64,000 nt of DNA from assembly GCA_050084515.1 (NCBI GenBank), contig CM114272.1:44206001-44270000 (forward strand). Reading direction: 5' to 3'. Positions 11,481-22,001 of this stretch are shown here, piece by piece. The position numbers were made by a program, and so were the translations under genes. Origin of the DNA: Blasia pusilla (lineage: Eukaryota; Marchantiophyta; Marchantiopsida; Blasiales). The notes under the pieces were generated by a model. It was not told the DNA's origin, did no database searches, and worked only from the letters and a program-made list of their open reading frames with translations. How positions within the stretch are numbered: the stretch's first letter is position 1; every line of letters begins with the position of its first letter.

Positions 11481-12540
11481 ATTAGTTTGTTCGATTTCCG
11501 GATTCACTGGGTCGAGCGCAGTTACCCCGCATGTTTGTCGTGGAGCATTTTGAACAGAGCTTGAACACGCGGGAGTCTGAAGCGCGGAGGTCTGGGCGAG
11601 GCTCAGCCGGGGCCGGGGCCAGAGCGGCACGTCGAGCTCCTTGGTTTAGGGAAGGGAAGTGTGGAGGGTATGGCGGACCGCTGGGTCCATGTGGAAATTC
11701 TGGGGCATTTTCTACCCATCCGACCCGCGCAATCCCATGCTTGGGATAGCTAGCCCTCGAAAGCCCTATCCTATTGTTGGGGCTCGATCAAGATCGGGGA
11801 CTCAACATGTATTGCTGCCTTTTGATCGGCTGGGAGAAGAGCCTCAGAAGTGCTCTGGGCCGGCGGCTTTGGACTGCATTGATATTTCGTGTCTCTCTTT
11901 CTCAAGCTTGTGCCAGCAATCCATTCTTCTCTCGAAAGTAGAACAAGAGGAGGACGAGGACGAGGACGAGCATAACAAAACGGTATTTAGTTTTTCTCAT
12001 GGATCAATTGTGCCTGCCACTTTGCTGAGCGTGACTGCTTGAGGTTGCGGGAAGGGAAGTCGGGGAATGGTGCTGGGTTGGTCGGATTGTTGGATGTTGT
12101 TTTTCTTATTAGAGTATGCGGCTCTCCGGGTGTGGAGGGTGATAAGCATGGAGTGATTCTTCGAACGAGTTGGGTTGCAGTCTGATTGTGTTGCTATTTG
12201 TGTCGCTTTTGCTCTAAAGTCTCTTTATCTGCAGGTAAGAAGAGTTTGATGGAATGTGTGCCAGGTCAGAAGCGTGAGGGATATCGTCCGCCCGACCTTT
12301 GGAAGGCTTACGGATTTTAAGAATTGAAACTTGCTCTATGAGACCGCAGAGAAGACGTGTGTCAGCTCTGAGTCAGCTCCAAGACCGTGGGCTTTACGTT
12401 GCTGGAAAATGATGTACCGTCTCTCCTCTCCCTCCCTCTCTCTCTCTTTCTCTCTCTCGGAAATTCTACCACCTCTTCCCACCCACCTACACCATGAGAT
12501 TACCTTGAATCGCAACCTGCTGGTGAGTGGACGGATCTGA
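11481..12540. other. GC-richer block, no gene recognised
   Basis: From about 11500 the base composition becomes more balanced than the AT-rich flanks. A frame at 11659-12042 (+) is open for 127 codons and includes an acidic run (EQEEDEDEDEHN at about 11940-11975), but shows no known domain. A CT-rich tract lies at 12418-12460. The block adjoins the EF-Ts exon and may be host DNA carried with it. Confidence 0.3.
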
Positions 12541-12665
12541 GGCACAGAAGTGTTTGCAATTGGTAGTAGATGATTCCAGCAAATGCCTCATGGGCCATGG
12601 GGCAGGGAGAATTGTAGGAGAAGTTAATGAAATTCAGTTCCTTGAGGCAGATTCCATGCACATAC

Positions 12666-12975
12666 CTGGATCCCAATCACATTGTTGCAACACAGCCTTC
12701 ACATTCTTCATAGGCGCGCCAGTCCGCTCTCTCAACAGCTTTATAAGGGTGGTAGAATTCGCCCCAGAAGCGCTGTACGCTCTTGTGCCTCCATGGGTGA
12801 ATCCTATAGAAGCCATTCGTTCCGTAATGCGCTTCATAGTGCACGTAGAGGCCCAACCACATCTGCTACTTCTTGACGCCATAGCGTCGGCAGCACCCTC
12901 GGACTCCTGGTGCCAATTGCTGCTCAAGATCCAGAGCACCGATCTCGTCACAATCGAGCTGCGAAGTGAGAGCAT
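12666..12975 (-). pseudogene. Mitochondrial elongation factor Ts, isolated first exon
   Basis: EF-Ts reloads EF-Tu with GTP during organellar translation. The minus strand from the ATG at 12975 encodes an Arg/Ser/Ala-rich, mitochondrial-presequence-like N-terminus, then RAYSASGANSTTLIKLLRER and TGAPMKNVKAVLQQCDWDP. That is the start of the N-terminal UBA-like EF-Ts domain (family pattern LIKxLRExTGAPxxDVKxAL). The exon ends at a good plant donor, CCAG|GTATGT, at 12666/12665. The remaining EF-Ts exons (the KxLRKKG, ETDFVARN and C-terminal blocks) are not visible downstream on this strand, so this is a stranded fragment. It lies between a possible CACTA left end (11043) and a TNP2 gene. Confidence 0.8.
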
Positions 12976-14429
12976 ACGACTCCAGAAAGTGGACAGGCTT
13001 CACTGATTTGATTCCTCACCGTCTTTTGTCTTTTCCCTTCACATTGGCTATCAAATTTGGAGGCACCAGTTCCTCAGCTAAAAAGGATTGTGATGTGTGA
13101 AAGGTATGCTTTTAGACCATACTCACATGGGTCCACTCCATCTGCCCTCGCCAGAGCTGCTCCTCTGAACTCAATCCTAAGAGGTTGTACACAACTCCAC
13201 TGTACCAGGGGTTTAGGGTTTTTTTCAAAAAGCAGCTTCTTATATTTTTTTTCTGTGGCTCTGTCTGATGAATGATTCTATGGCTTGAGCCTACCCAACA
13301 TGTACTGTGATGGCGAATCGGAAGCTTGACTGCGAAAATAGGGTAGTAGAGCAGTTTAGGTATTGTTGCTGTCGACACTCTTCATCCCACACTGGAATAT
13401 AGCGTAATAGAGTAGTTTAGGTACTGCTGCTGTAGACAACCCTTCATCCCACACTGGAATATGGCAAAATCTTGGCCAAAACAGGTTTAAGACATTGCGC
13501 ATGCAACCAAGCTCCTTGCAGGGCTTGAACTATGGGAGCAAGATGAGAAAGCATTTGTGGATACCATAACCAAAGCAATGGGCAAATGATCACCGCAGAA
13601 TAGCACGGAGGAAGACATAACCCCTTGAAAATATATCCTGAATAAGTAGAACTGAAGAAATATTTGTGGGGAACCCCTTGCTTGAGACCCCGGCTTAAGT
13701 TCAAGTTTAGGAATGGGGAAATCTTCTTCAACTATAAGAAAAGCAGGATAGGAACACAACTGAAGTCTTGGGCCTTGTGTGATGATGGGGATGAAACCTT
13801 TCATCACCATCATCGTGAACCTCCAGTCACTACTTGGTCTCCTGCACAACATTCATAACACACAGAGCAAGAGCATATACTGATATTGCTAAGCTGGTAA
13901 CATAATTGTTCAACACATTCAATAGCCTAGATTCACTGCCCAGATAAATATTAGACCTGGATCAAGTAAAGTAGATGCTGTGGTGAAGAGTTCTGTGACG
14001 TATGAGGTAGGAGCAGAGGGCCCTTCTCTTCAAGCGAGCTTCTCAACCTGATCAACCTATATTATAAATGATGTTCCACATTCTACTTATAAGATGGATT
14101 TTGGATCCCTGATGCAGGTGATAGCAACAATCTTTGAATGGGGAAGGTGAGGATAATCAGTACTTTGCTGTAATCTGTGATTTGACCAGTAAGTACCTAA
14201 AGAGAAGAAAAACCTCAATCTTAATAAGTTATTTTGGTTGATATCTTCCTAGACTATGGATAGAACATGGATGTGACGTGCACTCATATCACCCGTTAGA
14301 ACACATAATTAATAGAAGTGAATGAAGGAGAGTTCAATGTTATGTAGCCCATTTTCACACATATTGTTTGGTATATTAGAATGCAGAGAACAAGGAAATT
14401 TTAAAAAGCTAGGCCAGGTCTAAGTGATG
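12976..14429. other. No recognised gene; one short duplication
   Basis: Open frames at 13487-13852 (-) and 13664-13858 (+) carry no recognisable domain. At about 13338-13465 a unit of roughly 62 bp, ending in CTTCATCCCACACTGGAATA, is present twice in tandem (ends at 13380 and 13442) with modest divergence. The stretch directly precedes the TNP2 reading frame and may be leader or captured DNA. Confidence 0.5.
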
Positions 14430-17400
14430 TTGGGAGGATCGCTTCCCATGACGAAAAGATCTGGCGTAGAGAGAAGGAAGCAGCAAGAGTTCTTGGGTTG
14501 AAGAAACTAAGGTGCCCGTGTAGTGAATGCAAAGGGATAAAATTGAGATTAGTACACATTGTAGAAAAGCACCTCATTCAAAATAAGAGATATCCTCCCA
14601 AACGAATCTGGGTAAATCCTGATGATTATGATTCATCAGATGAGGAGTGGAAATCAAATGAAGGCCACCATGGTGATAATCACGATACTCTAGATCATAG
14701 TGATGTGATAACTGATTTAAATTAGTCATGTAGTGATCCACAGTTGGAAATTCACAAAACGTTAGATATCCATGGGATGATCAACGAGGCTTTCCATACC
14801 TTTGACATGGGACAAGTCCAAGATCTGCCAACAGAGATACAACTAGATGCTAGAATCGAAGATGAGGATCAAGTGCCATTTGAGATGGGGGTACACGAAT
14901 CTGAAAGGGGAGGTGGTGAGGAGGAATGGGCTACATAGCCTAAGGTGTTAAGGGATGCTTGTAAACCCTTATTTACGGGTTCTAAAACTAGCAAACTTGC
15001 ATTCACCATGTTGTTCTTAAACATATGTGGTACTCACAATATCTCAAATATTGCTGTGGATGAGATCCTAAAATTCTTGGCAGTGCAAGTCATGCCCAAT
15101 GAGAATGTGGTTCCAAGAAACCACTATGATGCCAAAAGATTGATCAATTAGTTGGGTTTGAATTATATTCAAATTCATTGTTGTCCCAATGGTTGTATGC
15201 TCTTCAATGGAGAGCATGAGGACTTGTTGAATTGCTCAAAGTGCAACTCCCCTCGATATATAGTGCAAGGGAAAACAAAGATTGCTGTAAAGGTTCTCAG
15301 ACACTTTCCAATTATCCCGCGGCTAAAACGTATGTATAGATGTAAGACCATAGCTGAACAAATGAAATGGACATCAGAAAACGAAAGTAGCGATTGTAAA
15401 GTGCATCATGCTGGAGATTGTCGACAATGGAAAGATATAGATGAGTGTTGGCCAGAGTTCATGAACGAGCCTCGTAATTGTCGATTAGGGCTCACTTTAG
15501 ATGGAGTAAATCCTTTTAGGGACAAGAGTTCAGTTTGGTCAACTTGGCCTATTATTTTGGTGAACTAAAATCTTCCACCATGGTTGTGTACAAAGAAATT
15601 CTTTCTCCAAATGGCTTTGATCATTCCTGGTAAGGAATCAGTGTCTTCTCATAACTTAGATGTGTATTTAGCTCCACTTGTAAATGAGTTACAACTACTT
15701 TGGAAAGGAGTTGTTGCATATGATAGTTCTCTTCCTGAAAGCCAAGATAACTTCCTTCTTAGAGCCATAATTATATGGACTATTAGTGACTATCATGGGC
15801 TAGGTGTGGTCTCTGGCCAATGTACCAAGGAAAAATTGGCATGCGTGGTGTGTGGACCACAAGTAGATTCATATTATTCTATACCTTTGCATAAGCCAAC
15901 ATTTCAAGGCCACCAATGGTATAAAGATAGGAATCATCCTTACAGGAAGATCCAATTTGCGCATCTTTTCCATCGACAGATTGAAAATCGTCCAACGCCC
16001 AAGCACCTGACCAGTCATGACATATTGAGATGGGCTGAAATGAAGAAGATATTTGATGAAACGCCAAGACCTAGGGACAAGAGGGGAGAGCAGGTTTTGG
16101 TTGATCCCTGCAAAGTGTATGGGGTCCAACGAAAGAGCATTCTATTCAAACTGCCTTATTGGAAGGTGAGTAAAACCTATTGAAGATGTTTGTATTTTTT
16201 CATACTTTTCCGGCTTTCCATTCCTTGTGGTAATTGTGTTGGTTTGATCACCTACTGGTTTCTTTGTTGAGTGCATGGATGAACCCGAAATTCACATTAT
16301 TCCTTCTTGATAATTTTTCAGGATTTATTGATCCGTCATACCCTTGACATTATGAATTGTGAAAAAAATGTTGCGGACAATATGTTGAAAACCTTGTTTG
16401 GTATGAAAAACAAGGACTTGATTCAAGTTAGGCAAGACATGGAGGTTAGGGGAATTAGACGTCACTTGTGGCTTCAAGCGCATCCTAGTAGAGCATTCAT
16501 CAAGTTAAAACCAAAGGCAGATTACATGCTTACCCCTGAGGAGATTAAGATATTTGACGCTAGGGTACAAAGTCTAAAAGTTCCTAGCGGTTATGGTGGT
16601 GCTTTACAGAAACATCTGCTACGGAAGAATGTGGGTGCACTTAAGTCCCACGACCATCATATTTTTATGCAACAACTCTTACCATTCTTTTTGCGGTGAC
16701 TCCTGAAAAGCCTAGTCAGGATGACTATCATGCGTATGTCCAAAATTTTTTGATGCCTTTGTGTTAAGACAAATAACCCTGAGGATTTTGAATCCTTAAA
16801 AGAAGACGTTTCTACCACGCTTTGCTTCATGGAGATACACTTTCCCCCTTCCTTCTTTGACGAGATGACTCACCTCCTTGTCCATTTGGTTGAAGAGCTT
16901 GATATTTGTGGCCTTGTTCCATGTTGGTGGATGTACCCTGTGGAGAGATATTTCGGTGTATTGAAGAATTATGTCAGATCATGTGCTAGACGAGAAGGTT
17001 GTATGGTAGAAGGATATCTACTTGATGAAGCTCTTGGTTTCATCATCGAGTATATGCAAAACTATGATGTCATACGAACAAGAGTTTGGGATGCGAGCGA
17101 GGACGAAGGAGTTATTGGCGAAGTGTTAGAAGGTGCCGGGACCAAACGTCAAATGATCACTGAAATTCTTGAAGTGGCACATGCATATGTGCTCCACAAT
17201 AGTGAATGTTTCACAATATGGTTGGGGTAAGTACTAGTGTTATGTAAACTCTTTCCATCTACTCTCCTTCTAGCCTTTCTATATCTATCGAATCAGATTA
17301 TTTGTCCAGGCAAGAAATAACTACCTTTTGTAGTTAATGGAGGGTGTTGGTTTTTAAAAGTTTGTCATCGTTGGTTATTGTGCATAAAGTTCAGAGAGGA

Positions 17401-18192
17401 GGGCAATGGGGATTCCACATTCTCTCAGTGGATCCGTCCAAAGATTATAGAATGGATAGCTTCCGGCCATGCCATTGATGATATGGTTGTAAAACTGTCG
17501 GTCCCACCTTCTCGGTTTTACTTGTCATACAAAAAGATGAAAGCTTATGGAAACCATTTTACGGTAGATGATGGAAGTGATTACACAACCTTTGATTCGG
17601 GGATTGCATAAATCTTTGAATCTCATCCGTCGGAGGAAGCCATTGCAAACCATCACATGCCTTATGTTGGCCTCTTGTCTAATATTTTAGTTATGTATTA
17701 TGGCCGGTTAGAGTAGCCCATTATCTTGATGAGGGGAAAATGGGTTCAATCTACATGGGTCCGAGAACCCAACATGCTTTATGATGAGAATGGTTTCCTA
17801 CTAGCCAACAAATTCTTTCCCTTGAATTCTGATCCTTTTTTTTCCCTAGCCAAGTAGAGAAAGTATTTTATGGAGATGTAGAAGATAGGCCAGGATGGAA
17901 AGTAGTTATGCAAAAACAAGCACGATCAAGAAGGGTAGTGGAGGAGAGTGTAGACTTATCAAGAAATGAAAGCTTGCAACCTAGAGGGTTTGATGCTCAT
18001 ACACAGCTAGAGAGTGAAGTTCCTGACGTAACCCTGGTTGGGGCAATACAACTATCGGATGCAAAAATAGCACTAGCAAATATGAACTACACTACCATCA
18101 GTATAGAGGATGGAGATGAAGGATTGTATGAGGCTCCTACATTTGAGGATGAGAAGGAGCAAAATAGTAGCTCAGATAGTCAAGATGAATAG
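14430..18192 (+). pseudogene. CACTA (En/Spm) TNP2-type transposase, copy 1
   Basis: TNP2 proteins cut and move CACTA elements. Domains in order: transposase-associated N-terminal domain with Cys pairs (LRCPCSECKG, 14500); a CCPNGCMLFN and CSKC block (15175-15245); the TNP2 core (KVLRHFPIIPRLKRMYRCKT, LTLDGVNPFRDKSSVWSTWP, then LIIPGKES and CVVCGPQVDS, 15280-15870). After an intron around 16170-16310 comes RHTLDIMNCEKN, then the DUF4218 block (FFDEMTHLLVHLVEELDICG, then MYPVERYFG, 16850-17040). After a second intron come DUF4216-type sequence (MKAYGNHFTV, VGLLSNILVMYYG) and an acidic C-terminus. Nearly all pieces stay in one frame, interrupted by stops at 14723, 14936, 15149, 15566 and 16697, so decay is mostly by point mutation. 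The start codon present in copy 2 is missing. Confidence 0.93.
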
Positions 18193-18599
18193 TCAACTCA
18201 TCAATGTTGGTGTTATTCTATACAAGTAGGGCAAAAACTTTACCTTGTAAGGTTTTAAGTGAGAAGGATTTTCAATGATAATAGTATGCCTTGGAATTGT
18301 GAAAATTAAGTTTTCTAAATGTTTTTTTTGGATTTTGGATCTATCTGTTTCAAGTGCTTTACCCAACTTGATGACATATATCTTTTTTGAGAAAAAACTT
18401 CCTAGAGAAGTACTTACAATTGGACCTTGATTGTAGTTTGACATTGGGTCCAATTTCATTAGCGTTTGAATGATCATGCCATCGGAGGTGGGCAAAGATT
18501 GTGAGACTGATGACAAGACCCGCATTGTAGAGGAGAGTCCTTGCAGTAAATACCATCGACTACGTGAGGAGTGTGTGGATTTTTTGAGAGAGGCGACAA

Positions 18600-21035
18600 G
18601 GAAACTTGGGGAGGAGTTTCCGTAAGAAGTACCCTTTGAACTTGCACTTTGGTGGACTTACTTTATAACGGTTTCAATTTTCATCCTTTGTGACTATAAT
18701 CTTACTAACATTAGATAGATTGGCTATGAATTTGGTTTGAAGGAGAGTTCTTCCACCTCTTAACCAGCCTGCTCTTCAAAAGAGAGCAAGAACCAATGAG
18801 GGTGCTTGTTCATCAACTCCAAAGGTATATAATACTCGGAGTGTTGCACAAAAAAAAATTATGTCGGAGGACTCATCAAATGATGAAGAGAAAGGGTTTA
18901 GTAGTAATAGTGAGTCCGATAAAGACTATGATGCAACACCTCAACAATCTTCCCATGAAGGTTTTAAACGGATTCGAGTAGCCAAGGGGAAGTCTCCATT
19001 AAGGCAGAAGAAGATCGTGACAAGGCGGGTGAAGAATGTGTAAGTAACAAGTCTCTTAATTGTAAACATTGAAATACTTGCATAATATTTTATTCGTTCA
19101 TAACTTCTTTCTTGCAAATACTAAAATGACTCACTTAGATGAAATTGTTTGGCGATAGCATCCTAGTCCAGGCAAGAAGCAAAAAGAAAGCGAGAAGAAT
19201 CCACTTTCCCATCTTCCCGGAGTCCTACAATGGTCGATTCCTCGGATGTACCCAGGGTTCCACATGCCCACAAAATGGCCTTCGGGCATATCACGTACTG
19301 AAAAGGATCCTAAACACCTCCCATACTATTTCATGAAGTTATAAGTTTGAACAAGGGGTCATTTTTTGAGGGCTCCATGAGCCCTTACAAGCATATTGTT
19401 AATGCATATTGAAGTATGGCATGCAGGTTCTATTCCTCTTGGATGGGGCCAACCCCCTGGCTTCTTTGGTGGACATTTCTTTGCACCAAATCCTGGACTT
19501 GCCCCACAGGTTCCACCAACTGATCACCAACCTGGTCAACTTGGTAAGATAAGTCACTGTATTAATGGGGTCATATTATGTCTGATTGTACCATGTAGTA
19601 AGGAGAGGGATTCTGATTTTTCTAAAGTGTAGAAGTGGTAAATTGTTGGTGTAGAATCATCTATTAAACGGATGAAGAGAAAGGAGGATTATAATGCATG
19701 GAAGGCATCCAACAAGATTCGAGAGCGAGCTGGGCTAAAACTTTTGGTTGAGGTCACAACAGAGGGTGAAATAGTATATGGTTGTGACGGAAAAAGTAGT
19801 TGGTACGATGAAGTAAAGGTTGCAGTGCATCGGCACTTAGACATCAACATTGCTGATGTTGCTAAACAAACATATACAGATTTGAAAGCTGTGCGTAGGG
19901 ATGTTGATGCCCACTATGAATACACGGGGGGTGAACTTCGTGAGAAATTTTGGAGAAACTCTCTCCAAGAACTAATGAAGACAGAGAGGGCTCGATTGAA
20001 GAGGATGTGGATAGAGGCAGGGTGCTCTCCCGAATGACCCTCTCCTCCGGATGTGAATCCTAAGAGTTGGGAAAGTTTGAAATCATATTGGTTGTCTCCT
20101 GAAGGACAAAACAAATCTAAGCGTATGAAGGCCAATTGCTCAAAGGTGGAGAAGACCAATCCCAATGGAAGGCGTGGTTATGCAGGAGCAAAGCACACTT
20201 TGGTAAACTTGTGCTTTTGTTCTCATTATCTCTTCCAGCAAGTTTACATTCTGTTTCTAAATCTTCTACACATCTAAAGCTTAAATTGCAATCTTAACCT
20301 GATTTGATGGAATGTAGCGGAAAGAGATGGGCGGGAGAAGTCCATCACTACAAGACATTGAGGAGTCTTGGGATGCAGGAAAAGCATCCCCAAGCCAAGC
20401 AACTGTTAATAAGGTAAGCTAATCTGTGACCTTCTTGATAATTAGGTTACAAAAAATAGAAGTTTTATTGGCATAGTATTCTAAATTGGCTTGCTGCAAA
20501 ATCCTCCTACACTTTCAAAATTTGTCTTGCTGTATGTTATTCAAAATTGGCTTGCTGTAAAATTCTCTTACAATTTCAGAAGTTGTGTTGCTGTATGATA
20601 TTCAAAATTGGCTTGTTGTAAATTTCTCTCACAAATTCATAAGTTGTCTTGGCATAGTATTCAAAATTGGCTTTCTGTAAAGTGAACTTATAGATACAAA
20701 AGTTTCTTTAGCATAGTATGGTGAATTGGCTTGCTGTAAATTGAACTTAGAAGTTTGTCATGTGACATAATATTGTATCTTCGTCCATTTTTTCTTACCA
20801 AAAAATATCTCACTTGTATGTTGGTATTGTTTCTTAGAGTGGTTTATCCACCTTGATAGATAGGATACAAGTGGTGGAAAATGACTTGGGTGGTCTTAAA
20901 TCAAGCATGGAAATCTTGATGGGAATGATGACAGAACTAAAAGGTATGGTAAATAAGGGACAGAACAGTACACCACCTCCTCCATCACTAGTTGAGATCC
21001 CTGAGGTTGTGGTGATCCCAAAAATTTCCAATTCT
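18600..21035 (+). pseudogene. CACTA second gene (Transposase_24 type), copy 1, cut at 3' end
   Basis: This is the partner gene of TNP2, equivalent to the DNA-binding TNPA-like product of En/Spm elements. Visible parts: a basic/acidic N-terminal region (SEDSSNDEEKGFSSNSESDK, then KRIRVAKGKSPLRQKK, 18861-19040); a Pro/Gly/Trp-rich stretch (GWGQPPGFFGGHFF, 19440); a Transposase_24-like domain (19672-20220) with WYDEVKVAVHRHLDI, LMKTERARLKRMWIEAG, one in-frame TGA at 20035, then WESLKSYWLSPEGQNKSKRM; and a coiled coil (DRIQVVENDLGGLKSSMEIL, 20859-20960). Reading ends within CACTAGAACAATTCC, the terminus of another CACTA element, so the C-terminal domain found in the other two copies is missing here. 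Confidence 0.85.
20459..20757 (+). repeat. About 60-bp tandem repeat in an intron
   Basis: Five diverged units of about 60 bp share AGTATTCAAAATTGGCTTGC, TGTAAA and a following AAGTTGTCTT. They lie between the WESLKSYW exon and the coiled-coil exon of the CACTA second gene, that is, within its intron. Confidence 0.85.
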
Positions 21036-21540
21036 CACTAGAACAATTCCATAGTTTTATGACTAGCTCATATGACTCCCTCAAGTCATACATGCCTTAA
21101 AATGACTGGAAATGACTGATGACTCATGGAGTCATAAAAGCCTAGTCATCTACCATACCATTACTCGAGTCATTTTAGGATGAGAGACCTAGTCATTCAT
21201 TTAAATGACTGACACGTCACTAAAGTCATATAATATGACGATCATATCAGCATATCATGTGGCAAGTCGTCAAGTACGACTACTTAAATCATGACACATG
21301 TCATATTGTATGAGTTAACTGTAGTCATATTGTTTAGAGAATTTCATAAAAATGACTTCACATTCAATTCTATGACTAAGCTTTCAAATATGACTAAGTC
21401 AAATTGATAATTTTGTTTCGTCTAAATGACTTTAAATGGTTATATACGACTCAATAAATGACACGGTCTTTGTGTATGACTCAAGTCTGACTACCTTGTA
21501 TGACTCCATGCTTTGTGAATATGAATAGGAACTTAAATAT
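21036..21540 (-). mobile_element. CACTA terminus with subterminal ATGACT/AGTCAT repeats
   Basis: The boundary is CACTAGAACAATTCCATAGT at 21036, followed by TTTTATGACTAG. Read as reverse complement, the right end at 44323 is CATTAGAAGAAATCCCTAGT followed by TTTTATGACTAGG, clearly the same terminal sequence. Over the next 500 bp ATGACT, GACTCA and their complement AGTCAT occur dozens of times in both orientations, as expected of CACTA subterminal binding-site arrays. It lies beyond the C-terminal end of the minus-strand gene at 22002, so it is that element's 3' end. Confidence 0.85.
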
Positions 21541-22001
21541 GTGATTGTTTTAAATACATTTTTTCTTATGACTAGAATCTAACTTCTATATGATTGATAT
21601 TTTGCATGACAGGTGTGAGACTTACTTCTGATTCTCTTTGCAAAATGTAGCCTATCCATTCATGCATTGATTCTCACAAGGCATCGATAAAATAACCAAA
21701 TCAAAGGAAAGGTGGAGATTTTAGTTCAGACACTCCATTCATCAACTGAGAATGCGGTGTAAAAACAAATATCTGATTGGAAACTACTAATTGTCCAATG
21801 CAGGAACTAGAATAAAATTCTGTACTCTCATGTTGAAGAAAAGTAAATTCAGCAACAAAGAAAGTGGTCATAAAGATTACTACAAGTAATCAACAGTGAT
21901 TTCTATGGAGTATTTGAGATTTCATAGAGAACGAATCAACAAAACATGCACTACTGTAAATAAGTATTGTCTACATGTAGGCATGAACGTCTAATATTAG
22001 C
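21541..22001. other. Spacer between CACTA subterminal array and gene end
   Basis: AT-rich, no coding potential seen. By comparison with copy 2 (43015-43609) it corresponds to the 3' untranslated and flanking part of the minus-strand CACTA second gene. Confidence 0.5.

Noticed and set aside
12331-12545. Overlapping 69-codon frames with Ser-rich or Arg/Glu-rich runs
   Set aside because: They come from the CT microsatellite at 12418-12460.
12527-13006. 159-codon open frame on the plus strand
   Set aside because: It is the antisense of the EF-Ts exon; the minus strand has the recognisable domain and a good splice donor.
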